64,000 nucleotides of DNA from Nostoc sp. 106C (GCF_002154725.1 NZ_MTAW01000106.1:1-64000); one strand, 5' to 3'. Counted from the stretch's first letter, positions 18,616-28,364 are shown. A program made the numbers and translations. Notes: a model not told the origin generated them from the letters alone.

Positions 18616-20577
18616 ATGCTGATTTGCCCTCAGTGTAAATTTGAAAACTCCAATACTAATAAATTCTGCCAAAACTGTGGTGCATCCCTGACCCAGAAGG
18701 TCTGTCCTGAATGCAGTACCTCCGTACCTCTAAACGCACAAAGTTGTCCTAACTGTGGCACAGACTGCGGAACAGTGTGGTGGGCAATTATTGGCAAACA
18801 AGCTACTGGGGGCGATGGAGAAAATGAGGAAGCAATATCTTCTCTATCTGCTACACCTATTAACTCTCATCTCGAAGTAGGCTCTTATTTAGACCAAGAG
18901 CAACGCTATCAATTATTAGAGCCGCTACCAAGTCTAGAAGAACTTGCCGCTAATACTGAGGTGTGTATTAAAGTTTTAGACTGCCAACCATATCAAATCT
19001 CACCTTTGGAGGCAATATTAGAAAATTGTCAAAAGGGACTAGTAACACCATCAGTGGAAGCAAGTAGAATTCCCCAACTTGCTAAACCTTATATTGCCTT
19101 ACAACCACAGGGACATCCAGGCGTACCGCCAATTCATGATGCATGGCAACAAGGTAATTTACAGATTGTACTCATTCAAGACCGCTCGAATTGGCCGCGT
19201 TTACTTGACCTGTGGCAGGAAAACACAACAAGTTCATTGCAACTTTTACATTGGTGCTATCAGATGACCCAATTATGGGGAGTCCTAGAACCAGTAAATT
19301 GTTGTCAAAGTCTTTTGGATGTGTCGAATTTGCTATTAGATGAAGACCAAACACTGGCTCTAGGACGCTTATATTCAGAACCATTTAATCATCAGTCTGT
19401 TGCCGATTTACCAGCAGATGTGGTAGATCAACCATCTGCTGAACAAAAACAAGCTTTAACAATTAAAGCTTTAGGACGGGTTTGGCAGTCACTCTTTAGA
19501 CAGTCTCAACGCACTCAATTTGGTTCTATAGTCCAGATGTTAGGAGATTTGGAACTAGGTAAGATTGAAACGATCGCACAATTGCGATCGCGTTTGGAAG
19601 AAATGTCTAGCGAAATAGTAGCACCCACAATTGAAACTTTTTCGCCAACACAGGAGCAGTACACCACTGCACCAACTATGCTGCAATTCGATGAGCTAGA
19701 AGATTTCAACGCCAAAAATGATGATATGCCGACAGTGGTCCTACCAATGCAGCTCAGCAGCCTGCAAGATACAGGGCATACTGATGTGGGTCGTCAACGT
19801 CATCACAATGAAGACTACTTTGGCATTGAAACCAACATTAAAAAATTAGAGTTACCCAAAACTAGAGTTTTACAAGCGCGTGGCTTATATATTCTCTGCG
19901 ACGGTATGGGGGGACATGCTGGCGGTGAGGTAGCCAGTGAGTTGGCAGTCAATACTCTGCGGCAATACTTTCAAGAACATTGGATTGGCAACCAACTACC
20001 AATAGAAGAGACTATCCGTGAAGCAGTATATCTAGCAAATCAGGCAATTTACGATCTTAATCAAAAAGATGCGCGTTCTGGTGTTGGGCGCATGGGTACT
20101 ACCCTAGTTATGCTCTTAATTCAGGACAGCCACGCCGCAGTTGCTCATGTGGGAGATAGCCGCCTGTATTGCGTAAGCCATAAGCGTGGATTAGAACAAA
20201 TCACAGTCGATCACGAAGTCGGTCAACGAGAAATTACTAGAGGAGTAGAAGCCAGCATCGCTTATGCTCGTCCTGATGCTTACCAACTTACCCAAGCTTT
20301 AGGGCCGCGTGACGAAAACTCAATTAATCCTGATGTAGAGTTTTTCGAGATTAATGAAGATACTCTTTTTGTACTGGTCTCGGACGGTTTATCGGATAAT
20401 GATTTATTAGAAAGCCATTGGCAGACACATTTACTGCCTTTGCTTGGCTCTGGTACTAACCTAGAAGCCGGAGTTACAGACTTAATTGATTTGGCAAACC
20501 AATACAATGGTCATGACAATATTACTGCTATTTTGATCCGGGCGAAAGTGCGTCCAAATCTCGACAGTCAAAGATAA
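18616..20577 (+). CDS. Zinc-ribbon, pseudokinase-like and PP2C phosphatase fusion
   Basis: This 653-residue protein removes phosphate from phosphoserine/threonine proteins. Two zinc ribbons (CPQC...CQNC, CPEC...CPNC) fill residues 4-50. Residues about 95-330 look like a degenerate Ser/Thr kinase: GHPGVPPIHDAWQQGNLQIVLIQD mimics kinase subdomains IV-V and SLLDVSNLLLDEDQTLALGRL the catalytic and DFG region, but the catalytic Asp, Lys and DFG are absent. A PP2C domain occupies about 385-645, with TDVGRQRHHNEDYFG, the metal-binding ILCDGMGGHAGGEVA (429-440), GRMGTTLVMLL, AHVGDSRLY and LVSDGLSDN. The FHA-kinase gene follows at 92 bases, and the pair probably forms a kinase/phosphatase module. Confidence 0.9.
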   Translation: MLICPQCKFENSNTNKFCQNCGASLTQKVCPECSTSVPLNAQSCPNCGTDCGTVWWAIIGKQATGGDGENEEAISSLSATPINSHLEVGSYLDQEQRYQLLEPLPSLEELAANTEVCIKVLDCQPYQISPLEAILENCQKGLVTPSVEASRIPQLAKPYIALQPQGHPGVPPIHDAWQQGNLQIVLIQDRSNWPRLLDLWQENTTSSLQLLHWCYQMTQLWGVLEPVNCCQSLLDVSNLLLDEDQTLALGRLYSEPFNHQSVADLPADVVDQPSAEQKQALTIKALGRVWQSLFRQSQRTQFGSIVQMLGDLELGKIETIAQLRSRLEEMSSEIVAPTIETFSPTQEQYTTAPTMLQFDELEDFNAKNDDMPTVVLPMQLSSLQDTGHTDVGRQRHHNEDYFGIETNIKKLELPKTRVLQARGLYILCDGMGGHAGGEVASELAVNTLRQYFQEHWIGNQLPIEETIREAVYLANQAIYDLNQKDARSGVGRMGTTLVMLLIQDSHAAVAHVGDSRLYCVSHKRGLEQITVDHEVGQREITRGVEASIAYARPDAYQLTQALGPRDENSINPDVEFFEINEDTLFVLVSDGLSDNDLLESHWQTHLLPLLGSGTNLEAGVTDLIDLANQYNGHDNITAILIRAKVRPNLDSQR

Positions 20578-20669
20578 ATGGGGACTAAGAATTAGGAGCT
20601 AGAGAATAGTTTTCTAATACCTAATACCCCATTTCAATTGCTTAATCCTTTTACCTTTTAGTTTGTATT

Positions 20670-21920
20670 GTGGTTACTCTGACTCTGCTAGAACCGCAAC
20701 AAAAAACGCCACTCAAACAATGGTATTTTGAGAACTCCTCCGCAATTAAGATTGGACGAGCGGCGGATAATCACGTTGTGTTAAATGATAGTTTGGTTTC
20801 CCGCTATCATTTAGAACTTAAACCCGTTGGTTCTGCCAAAAAGGGCAGTTCGTGGCAGATAATTAGCCACGGCACGAATGGTACTTTCCTCAACGGCGTC
20901 CTTGTAACTCAGAGCCAATTGCCAGATAATTCCCTGCTGCAATTAGCACAGGGAGGCCCAATCATAAAATTTCAAATTCAAGAGGTAACAGCACCAGATT
21001 CTTGGTTGTGGCAAAAGGAAATTCCAGGCTCAATGGAAAAAACCTCTGCGCCTGCATCTTCTACCTGTACCCATGAAGGGAACTCCCCCAAAAATCTATT
21101 TTGCATCCATTGCGGCCAACCTCTGTCAGTGCAAAAGACAATTCACCAGTATCAAGTTTTACGAACTTTGGGGCAAGGAGGCATGGGTACTACCTATCTG
21201 GCATGGGATGCAGCAGGTGTGATTGCTGGGCATCCACAACTGCTGGTGTTAAAACAGATGAATGCCGATATGGCGAAAATTGCCAAGGCGCAAGAATTGT
21301 TTGAACGGGAGGCGCACACTCTCAAATCCCTTCACCATCCTGGGATTCCTAAATATTATGACTTTTTTGTCGAAGGTGGCAAAAAATACTTGGCAATGGA
21401 ATTAGTCCACGGTCAGGATTTAGAAAAACGTATATATACTACAGGGCCAGTCATACCAAGCCAGGCGATCGCTTGGATGATCCAAACCTGCGATATTTTA
21501 GATTATCTCCACAGTCAGCAACCACCACTGATTCATCGGGATATTAAACCCGCTAACCTGATGGTGCGAAATTCTAATAATCAGATAGTGGTACTAGATT
21601 TTGGTGCAGTTAAGGAAATTGGTACGGCACCTGGCACTCGGATTGGAGCAGAGGGTTATTGTGCTCCCGAACAAGAACGAGGACAACCACTGACTCAATC
21701 CGATTTATATGCCATTGGTCCAACTTTAATTTTTTTGCTTACAGGTGAAAACCCTTTCAAGTTTTACCATCAACGAGGGCGGCATTTTAGATTTGATGTA
21801 GCTAGCGTTCCTACAATTACTCCCAAATTAAGGGAGATTATCGATCGCGTTACAGAGCCATTGCCACGCGATCGCTATCAGACTGCAAAAGAACTGGCTA
21901 CGGCACTAGCTACTTGTTGA
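20670..21920 (+). CDS. FHA, zinc-ribbon and Ser/Thr protein kinase fusion
   Basis: The 416-residue kinase starts with an FHA phosphothreonine-binding domain (IKIGRAADNHVVLNDSLVSRYHLEL at 26-50 and GTNGTFLNG at 68-76). A short zinc-ribbon remnant follows (CTHEGNSPKNLFCIHCGQPL, 133-152). The kinase domain then shows P-loop LGQGGMGTTYLAWD (167-180), LVLKQM with the ATP lysine, catalytic loop HRDIKPANLM with Asp291, DFGAVKE at 310-316 and GYCAPEQ at 329-335. All catalytic residues are present. The start is GTG. The FHA domain may bind its own phosphorylated tail or a partner. The upstream PP2C/pseudokinase gene is the natural antagonist. No transmembrane helix is seen. Confidence 0.92.
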   Translation: MVTLTLLEPQQKTPLKQWYFENSSAIKIGRAADNHVVLNDSLVSRYHLELKPVGSAKKGSSWQIISHGTNGTFLNGVLVTQSQLPDNSLLQLAQGGPIIKFQIQEVTAPDSWLWQKEIPGSMEKTSAPASSTCTHEGNSPKNLFCIHCGQPLSVQKTIHQYQVLRTLGQGGMGTTYLAWDAAGVIAGHPQLLVLKQMNADMAKIAKAQELFEREAHTLKSLHHPGIPKYYDFFVEGGKKYLAMELVHGQDLEKRIYTTGPVIPSQAIAWMIQTCDILDYLHSQQPPLIHRDIKPANLMVRNSNNQIVVLDFGAVKEIGTAPGTRIGAEGYCAPEQERGQPLTQSDLYAIGPTLIFLLTGENPFKFYHQRGRHFRFDVASVPTITPKLREIIDRVTEPLPRDRYQTAKELATALATC

Positions 21921-21976
21921 TGAAGAAACAGGGCAATTGTGAAGGCTAAAAAATTTCATCCTTCATAGTTCACACT

Positions 21977-22195
21977 TTATTCTTCATCCCAAGCTTCCAC
22001 TGCTAACAATTCACTGATAGGATCTTGCATAGTAAAGCCAAAATCTAACAGTTCTTGTTTCCAGTGCTGCCATTCATTGCCATAGAGCAAAGCAATTTTC
22101 CAAATGCTATCACTAGGCTTGATAATATTGGATTCTACGAGTGATTGCACGTTACGCTGCAATTTCACCATTGGGTGAATTACTTGCTGAGTCAT
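21977..22195 (-). CDS. DUF4327 family small protein
   Basis: This 72-residue protein belongs to a family restricted to cyanobacteria. The pattern VIHPMVKLQRNVQSLVESNIIKPSDSIWKIALLYG is typical of it, with a conserved acidic end LLAVEAWDEE. It is helical, soluble and without cysteine or a membrane segment. Function is not known. It converges with the FHA-kinase gene. Confidence 0.85.
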   Translation of the reverse strand: MTQQVIHPMVKLQRNVQSLVESNIIKPSDSIWKIALLYGNEWQHWKQELLDFGFTMQDPISELLAVEAWDEE

Positions 22196-23116
22196 AACCT
22201 CGATTCAATTCAGATTTTGTTTAGTAAATACTTAATCAAAACTGCTTTCCGTTTTGTAAATGTTACCGATGCGTAGAGCGTTGTAATTTTGGCAAAGCTA
22301 GTCTTAACTTTTTAACTATACCATAACTAACTCTACTAAGTTGTTGATAATTCGGTTTTGTACGGTAATTACCACCACAAAACCCTAATTCCATCGAACA
22401 TTCATCATAGATACCAAAATCAAAAATTAGCCGTCCCCATAAATGCATTTATAGCTATGGTAGGTACGACTATTAAAACTGTATTTGTTTTAGTAAACGG
22501 AATGTATGCAGATTGCGAAAACCCCATAGAATAAGGGTTTATGGGAGTTTTGTGAGTTAACAGTTAATTATTTACCGTATTTGAATCTTATATACAATAT
22601 CGCAAACATCTGAAACTAAACAATCTTCTTGCAAATCTTTATATAAATTTCATATTAGCATTTAAGAGCTATTATCTATGGTATTTAATTTTACGTGTTG
22701 AACAGAAATAAAAATAGTGCTTTAGGTAGATGAAGATATACAAAATATTACTTCGTTTTTCAATTAAATTACTTTGTTCGTAAATTAGTTTTCTTTAACG
22801 TTTTTGACTTTACCAGTTAAGCTCGTAACGGGTAACAACTGGCAGAGCAGCTTAGGAAACCTCACAACTTACGCCCTCCTGTGTTTGCTCACAAGGCTCA
22901 ACCCGAAAGTGAACCAAGATTACCTCAGGCGATCGCCGCTGAAAGTGGTGAGTGCTTTATTGGCATACCATAAAACTCCATCAGCCTTCAGAGTTTGCTT
23001 TTGAGTTTTGTGTAAAATATTTCTCCGCAAGATGATAGTTGCTGTGAAGGAGTGGGTATCCTCATAACGGGAGGGTTGCTACTACCTAAATATTTACTAA
23101 AGCACGTGTATAAAGT
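22196..23116. other. Long intergenic region with a conserved-looking GC-richer island
   Basis: About 920 bases lie between the DUF4327 and TPR genes. 22517-22552 holds an imperfect inverted repeat (AAAACCCCATA...TATGGGAGTTTT). The stretch 22560-22800 is very AT-rich. The island about 22815-23005 is clearly richer in G and C, carries a HIP1 site and ends in an AAACTC/GAGTTT hairpin with T-rich tail. A 66-codon TTG-initiated frame covers it (22804-23004), but start and context are poor. A structured RNA is an alternative. Confidence 0.5.
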
Positions 23117-23527
23117 ATGGGTTCAGACGAAAAATACCTAATTAACCGTCGCAAGCAAATTGAACGACGACAAAGGTTTTTAACAGTAGTATCAATTGTA
23201 TCATTTTTTGGTTCCATCATCTTTTCAGCGGTTCCGGCGATACAACAGGCTATGAATCCGCCGAAGGTAGCAGTTGGATCTCCAGAGAATTCACTAGAAA
23301 AACAGGCAAAAGGTTTAGAGATGGTTTTACAACGCGAACCAGAGAATCAGGTGGCGTTGGAGGGGTTGGTAAATGTGCGGCTAAATTTGAAAGATACTCA
23401 GGGTGCGATTCAACCTTTAGAAAAGTTAGTAAAGTTACGCCCAGAACGCCAAGATTACAAAGTTGTCTTGGGGCGGTTGAAGAAAGAACAAAACAAGAGC
23501 GATTCCCAGACAAATAACCAGCCTTAG
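23117..23527 (+). CDS. Membrane-anchored tetratricopeptide protein
   Basis: This is a 136-residue protein with a short basic N-terminus (INRRKQIERRQRF), one transmembrane helix at about 24-45 (TVVSIVSFFGSIIFSAVPAI) and two TPR-like units at about 58-125 (ALEGLVNVRLNLKDTQGAIQPLEKLVKLRPE). The positive-inside rule places the TPR part outside the cytoplasm or in the thylakoid lumen. Such single-pass TPR proteins serve as assembly scaffolds in cyanobacteria. The specific partner is not known. It is monocistronic. The ATG is preceded by a moderately AT-rich leader with no obvious ribosome site. Confidence 0.8.
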   Translation: MGSDEKYLINRRKQIERRQRFLTVVSIVSFFGSIIFSAVPAIQQAMNPPKVAVGSPENSLEKQAKGLEMVLQREPENQVALEGLVNVRLNLKDTQGAIQPLEKLVKLRPERQDYKVVLGRLKKEQNKSDSQTNNQP

Positions 23528-23881
23528 AGGATCTTTTAAAAGAGCCATTTGCTCTCATAGTGAACACAGTAAAGCATCTAAGTACATGGCTGAAACCTTG
23601 ATTTTTGGTTGCTGTTGACCAAAATCACAACAGGGTGCATCCACTTTTGGAAAAAACATAATTATATAATGCCATAAACCCCACTATATAGCTTGTCTAA
23701 AAAAGACTATCTGCCAAAACTAGATGCTCTCATCACAACGGCAATTCTACCTTCCAGGATTTTTAAAACAACCTCTTAGACTAAATTGTATTGTTCAGTC
23801 AAGCAGTGTAGTAAAAATCTTATCCAAGGCATTCTTCATTAAACAATAGTTTTATCTTCTGTATAGACTCAAAGGTATTAC
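23528..23881. other. Promoter region of the nonulosonic acid cluster
   Basis: 350 bases without an ORF. The right end has AAAGG about eight bases ahead of the GTG start of the first cluster gene. The cluster promoter is expected here. Confidence 0.5.
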
Positions 23882-24892
23882 GTGGCAGACTTATCTAATG
23901 TCAATATCCTAGTTACAGGTGCTGATGGCTTTATCGGTTCTCATTTAACTGAAGAACTTGTTAAGAAAGGCTATCGAGTACGAGCCTTTGTTTTTTATAA
24001 CTCTTTTAACTCTTGGGGCTGGTTAGACCACTCTCCTCAAGATATTAAAGAAAATTTGGAAATATTCGCTGGAGATATTCGAGATCCTCACGGAGTCAAG
24101 GAAGCTCTAAAAGGATGCGACATTGTTATGCATTTAGCAGCTTTGATTGCTATTCCTTATTCCTATCATTCTCCTGATACTTATATTGATACCAATATCA
24201 AAGGAACACTCAATATTGTGCAAGCTGCTCGAGAATTAGGCTTGCAAAAAATCATTCATACTTCTACTAGTGAAGTATACGGTACTGCTAGATTTGTTCC
24301 TATTACTGAAGAGCATCCGCTTCAAGGTCAATCACCTTATTCAGCAAGCAAAATTGGAGCAGATAGTATTGCAATGTCTTTTTACTACTCTTTTAATACT
24401 CCAGTTACAATTATCAGACCATTTAATACTTATGGTCCTAGGCAATCTGCTCGTGCAATTATTCCAACTGTAATTACTCAAATTGCTAGTGGGCAGCAGA
24501 AAATCAAACTAGGTGCATTACATCCTACCAGAGATTTTAACTATGTTAAAGACATAGTTCAAGGCTTTATCGCTGCGGCTCAATCAAATGCTATCGGAGA
24601 AGTTATTAATCTTGGAAGTAACTATGAGATATCAATTGAGGAAACTGTTAAATTAATTTCTGAAGTAATGAATATTGAAATTGATATTCAAACTGAAGAA
24701 CAACGTCTACGTCCTGAAAAAAGCGAAGTTGAGCGTCTCTGGGCAGATAATACCAAAGCAAAGAAATTGCTGGGTTGGAAACCTATTTACAGTGGTAAAG
24801 AAGGATTGAAACAGGGAATTACAGAAACTGTCAAATGGTTTGCCAATCGAGATAATTGTAAGCTTTATAAAACCAATATTTATAACATATAA
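23882..24892 (+). CDS. legB: LegB-type NDP-N-acetylglucosamine 4,6-dehydratase
   Basis: This is an extended short-chain dehydrogenase that starts nonulosonic acid synthesis by making the 4-keto-6-deoxy sugar from GDP- or UDP-GlcNAc. In 336 residues the nucleotide loop is VTGADGFIGSH (11-21), the catalytic triad is ST at 128-130 with Tyr153 and Lys157 (SPYSASK), and RPFNTYGPRQSARAIIPT near 179 is characteristic of LegB/UDP-GlcNAc dehydratases rather than of UDP-glucose 4-epimerases. GTG is the start, with AAAGG upstream. The next gene is LegC type at 23 bases. This gene and the next are notably AT-rich and I see no HIP1 sites in them, in contrast to the chromosome around them. Confidence 0.88.
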   Translation: MADLSNVNILVTGADGFIGSHLTEELVKKGYRVRAFVFYNSFNSWGWLDHSPQDIKENLEIFAGDIRDPHGVKEALKGCDIVMHLAALIAIPYSYHSPDTYIDTNIKGTLNIVQAARELGLQKIIHTSTSEVYGTARFVPITEEHPLQGQSPYSASKIGADSIAMSFYYSFNTPVTIIRPFNTYGPRQSARAIIPTVITQIASGQQKIKLGALHPTRDFNYVKDIVQGFIAAAQSNAIGEVINLGSNYEISIEETVKLISEVMNIEIDIQTEEQRLRPEKSEVERLWADNTKAKKLLGWKPIYSGKEGLKQGITETVKWFANRDNCKLYKTNIYNI

Positions 24893-24915
24893 TAAATATA
24901 TTTTGATGATATTAA

Positions 24916-26082
24916 ATGAGCCAACTTGATTTAAAAGTTATTCTTGAAGCATTACAAAAAGTTTTACCGCAAGAGCAAAGTTGTATCGGATTGCATGAAC
25001 CTTATTTTATTGGTAATGAATGGGTTTATGTCAAAGAATGTTTAGATACAAGATGGGTTTCTTCAGTAGGTAAATTCGTTGATAATTTTGAATCTAGCCT
25101 AGCTAAATATACTGGAGTCAATCGGGCAGTTGCAGTGGTAAATGGTACTGCTGCTCTTCATATATGTTTACAGTTGATTGGAGTTAAAGCAGGGGATGAA
25201 GTTTTAATTCCAAGCTTAACCTTTGTAGCAACAGCAAATGCAGTTTCCTATTGTGGAGCTATTCCTCACTTTATAGATAGTGAAGAAACAACATTGGGAA
25301 TAGATCCAAAAAAACTAGGTAATTATCTGGATAGTATTGCAGAAATTAAGTCTGAAGGTTGCTGTAATCGAAAAACTGGGCGATTTATCAAAGCTATTAT
25401 TGCAGTTCATACATTTGGTCATCCAGTAGATTTGGATGCTTTGTACCAGGTTTGTGAGCACTTTCAATTAACCTTAATTGAAGATGCGGCGGAGTCTTTA
25501 GGTAGTTTTTACAAAGGTCGCCATACAGGTAACTGGGGTAAAGTTACGGCACTCAGTTTTAACGGCAATAAAATTATTACGACTGGAGGAGGTGGAGCGA
25601 TTTTAACCCAAGATGATTCTTTAGCAAACTTGGCTAAGCATATGACTACAACTGCTAAATTACCGCATCGGTGGGCATTTAATCACGATCAGGTTAGTTA
25701 TAATTATCGATTACCTAATATTAACGCAGCTATAGGATGTGCCCAACTAGAGAATTTACCAGAAATTTTAAGTGCAAAAAGAGCTTTGGCAGAAAAATAC
25801 GCTCAAATTTTCCAACAAATTTATGGGATCAAGTTTTTTACAGAACCTGATTATGCACATAGTAATTATTGGCTGAATACTTTGTTGTTAAATGAAGATT
25901 ATGCTGCACAAAGAAATGATTTATTAGAATTAACTAATAATTATGGTATTATGACTCGTCCTGCATGGACTTTAATGCATAAATTACCTATGTATAAAGA
26001 TTTTCCTCGTATGAATTTAGAGGTTGCAGAAAGTTTAGAAAGTAGAATAATTAATATTCCGAGTAGTGCTTTTCTAGTTTAA
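24916..26082 (+). CDS. legC: LegC-type PLP aminotransferase
   Basis: This DegT/DnrJ/EryC1 aminotransferase would transfer an amino group from glutamate to C4 of the 4-keto sugar made by LegB. The 388 residues include VAVVNGTAALHICLQL (73-88), the PLP-phosphate and ring contacts in LIEDAAESLGSFYKG (187-201, Asp190), and the Schiff-base lysine in ALSFNGNKIITTGGGG (Lys219). The extra N-terminal segment (IGLHEPYFIGNEWVYVKECLDTRWVSSVGKF) is the LegC subtype signature. It lies between LegB- and LegI-type genes, which fixes its role. The C-terminus is complete (SSAFLV). Confidence 0.9.
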   Translation: MSQLDLKVILEALQKVLPQEQSCIGLHEPYFIGNEWVYVKECLDTRWVSSVGKFVDNFESSLAKYTGVNRAVAVVNGTAALHICLQLIGVKAGDEVLIPSLTFVATANAVSYCGAIPHFIDSEETTLGIDPKKLGNYLDSIAEIKSEGCCNRKTGRFIKAIIAVHTFGHPVDLDALYQVCEHFQLTLIEDAAESLGSFYKGRHTGNWGKVTALSFNGNKIITTGGGGAILTQDDSLANLAKHMTTTAKLPHRWAFNHDQVSYNYRLPNINAAIGCAQLENLPEILSAKRALAEKYAQIFQQIYGIKFFTEPDYAHSNYWLNTLLLNEDYAAQRNDLLELTNNYGIMTRPAWTLMHKLPMYKDFPRMNLEVAESLESRIINIPSSAFLV

Positions 26083-26154
26083 AAATTAAATGTTTGATGT
26101 TATAAAATAATGTTTTTAGAGTAGTATTTGTATGGTCAAACTAAAGTAATAAAT

Positions 26155-27204
26155 ATGCAAAAAATTGACGTATCTGGTATATCAATAGGACCAGGATATC
26201 CTTGTTTTATCATTGCTGAAGCAGGGGTAAACCACAATGGTAGCTTAGACATAGCTAAACATTTAATTGACAAAGCTTTAGAAGCAGGAGCAGATGCGGT
26301 TAAATTTCAATCTTTTAAGTCAGAAAAAGTTGTTACTAGCACAGCTCCTAAAGCAGAATACCAATTACTGACAACAAATCCTAATGAATCTCAACTTGAT
26401 ATGATTCGTCCATTAGAATTGTCAGTAGAAGCACATCGAGAATTACAAGCTTACTCAAAACAACAAGGAATCTTATTTATTTCAACTCCCTTTGATGAAG
26501 AAAGTGCAGACCTTTTGGAAGAATTAAAAGTGCCGCTATTTAAAATTCCTTCAGGAGAAATCACAAACTGGAATTTTTTAAAGTATGTCGCACGTAAGGG
26601 TAAACCTTTAATTGTTTCAACTGGAATGTCCTACTTAAGCGAAGTCGAAGAAGCTCTCCGGGTAATTCGCCAAGTTGGATGTGAACAATTGGTATTGTTA
26701 CACTGTGTCTCAAACTACCCTGCCAACCCAGTTGAAGCCAATCTTAGGGCAATGCATTCAATGGCGACAGCCCTGCAAGTACCAGTAGGCTATTCGGATC
26801 ATACACCAGGAATTGAAGTGGCATTAGCGGCAGTTGCTTTGGGAGCTTGTGTGATTGAAAAGCATTTTACCTTAGATAAAAACTTGCTTGGGCCTGACCA
26901 CAAAGCTTCTTTAGACCCTCAAGAGTTACAGGCATTAGTTAAGGGGGTAAGAAGCGTAGAACTTGCTTTAGGAAATGGCTTGAAACAACCGACAGAATCT
27001 GAAACTAATACCCGTGCGATCGCTCGTCGTAGCATAGCAGTAACCTGTGATGTAGTAAAAGGAACTGTACTTCAGCCAGAAATGCTCACTGCTCTGCGCC
27101 CAGCCAGTGGTATTTCTCCAACCCAGCAAGACTTAGTAATAGGGCGCAAGGTAACGAGATCGCTCAAAGCAGGTCAAATAATCTGTTGGAGTGATTTAAC
27201 ATGA
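26155..27204 (+). CDS. legI: LegI/NeuB-type nonulosonic acid synthase
   Basis: It condenses the free 2,4-diacylamino-6-deoxyhexose with phosphoenolpyruvate to give the nine-carbon acid. The NeuB barrel is recognised by FIIAEAGVNHNGSLDIAKHLIDKA near the start, ADAVKFQSF, STPFDEESADLL, VSTGMSYLSEVEEA, HCVSNYP and VPVGYSDHTPGIEVALAAVALGA, with EKHFTLDK containing the metal His. A C-terminal SAF/antifreeze-like domain starts near RSIAVTCDVVKG. A longer frame starts with TTG at 26128, but the ATG at 26155 matches the family N-terminus better. The 349 residues match the family. The stop overlaps the next ATG by four bases. Confidence 0.93.
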   Translation: MQKIDVSGISIGPGYPCFIIAEAGVNHNGSLDIAKHLIDKALEAGADAVKFQSFKSEKVVTSTAPKAEYQLLTTNPNESQLDMIRPLELSVEAHRELQAYSKQQGILFISTPFDEESADLLEELKVPLFKIPSGEITNWNFLKYVARKGKPLIVSTGMSYLSEVEEALRVIRQVGCEQLVLLHCVSNYPANPVEANLRAMHSMATALQVPVGYSDHTPGIEVALAAVALGACVIEKHFTLDKNLLGPDHKASLDPQELQALVKGVRSVELALGNGLKQPTESETNTRAIARRSIAVTCDVVKGTVLQPEMLTALRPASGISPTQQDLVIGRKVTRSLKAGQIICWSDLT

Positions 27205-28364
27205 GAAGCATTGGTGTCGTGACGGTAGGACGATCAGACTACAGCAGTTGTCTACCAATTCTCAAACAGATTCAACAAGATCCTGATTTACATCTACACC
27301 TAATTGTCACAGGAATGCATCTATCGCCTGAATTTGGGTTGACTGTGCAAGAGATTGAATCTGATGGTTTTGAGATTGGCGATCGCGTAGAAATGCTCCT
27401 CAATTCTAATACTCCCGAAGGCGTTGCTAAATCTATAGGTCTTGGGACGATTGGCTTGGCTCAAAGCTTTGCTCGCTATCAGCCAGATCTATTGCTGATT
27501 GTAGGCGATCGCTTTGAATTACTTTCAATTGTCAGTTCTACTCTACCCTTTCGTATTCCTATTGCTCACATCTCTGGTGGAGATATCACGGAAGGAGCGA
27601 TTGACAATCAAATCCGCTACGCAGTGACTCAAATGAGCCATCTACATTTTGTAGCGATGCAGGAACATAAAGAAAGACTACTCCAGATGGGTGAACAACC
27701 TTGGCGTGTTTTTGTAACAGGAGATCCAGCTTTAGACTCCATCCAACAAATGAAATTAATGGTACGAGAGGAGCTAAGTCAGAGTCTTGGACTGGAGTTA
27801 AAACCTCCTATTTTACTAATCACGTATCATCCCACGACCCTTAGTGCCATAAGTCCTGTGGAAGAGATTGAGATTGTCTTGAAGGCTTTAGAGCAAGTTG
27901 AAGGAACTCTCATCTTTACTTGTCCCAATGCTGATCCTGAAGGACGAGTGATTATCAAAAAAATTCAAGAATTTGTTGCTACTAGAACCCAAGCTAAGTT
28001 TTTTTCTAATCTCGGTCAGTTAAGATACTACAGTTTGCTAGGACAAGCTGACGTAATGGTAGGCAATTCTTCCAGTGGGATTTGGGAAGCGCCCAGTTTT
28101 CGCCTACCAGTTGTTAATATTGGCGATCGCCAGCAAGGTCGGCTGCAAACCAAAAATGTGATTGATGTTGGGCTTGATTTTAAGGCAATCAATGAATCTA
28201 TTAATAGAGCCTTGCAGTCTTATTTTCGCCTTGGTCTGTCAGACTTAAAAAATCCTTACGGAGATGGTCAGGCAGCTTATCGCATTATTAGAGTTCTCAA
28301 AAGTATTAACATTGGCTCAAGTTTTTTAAAAAAACAATTTTTTAGCGTTTCAAATCAGATATGA
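27201..28364 (+). CDS. legG: LegG/NeuC-type UDP-sugar 2-epimerase (hydrolysing)
   Basis: This enzyme hydrolyses the nucleotide and inverts C2, giving the 2,4-diamino-6-deoxymannose needed by LegI. The 387 residues have the GT-B fold marks GVVTVGRSDYSSCLPILKQI, VTGMHLSPEFG, LLIVGDRFELLSI, IAHISGGDITEGAIDNQIRYAVTQMSHLHF (with the His/Asp catalytic region), TYHPTT and the UDP-binding VMVGNSSSGIWEAPSF. It starts in a 4-bp ATGA overlap with LegI and ends in another with the next gene, so the three are translationally coupled. This gene holds three HIP1 sites, unlike its cluster neighbours. Confidence 0.92.
   Translation: MRSIGVVTVGRSDYSSCLPILKQIQQDPDLHLHLIVTGMHLSPEFGLTVQEIESDGFEIGDRVEMLLNSNTPEGVAKSIGLGTIGLAQSFARYQPDLLLIVGDRFELLSIVSSTLPFRIPIAHISGGDITEGAIDNQIRYAVTQMSHLHFVAMQEHKERLLQMGEQPWRVFVTGDPALDSIQQMKLMVREELSQSLGLELKPPILLITYHPTTLSAISPVEEIEIVLKALEQVEGTLIFTCPNADPEGRVIIKKIQEFVATRTQAKFFSNLGQLRYYSLLGQADVMVGNSSSGIWEAPSFRLPVVNIGDRQQGRLQTKNVIDVGLDFKAINESINRALQSYFRLGLSDLKNPYGDGQAAYRIIRVLKSINIGSSFLKKQFFSVSNQI

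Noticed and set aside
22263-22448. 61-codon minus-strand frame downstream of DUF4327
   Set aside because: No ribosome site, odd composition and no family resemblance. It is probably chance.
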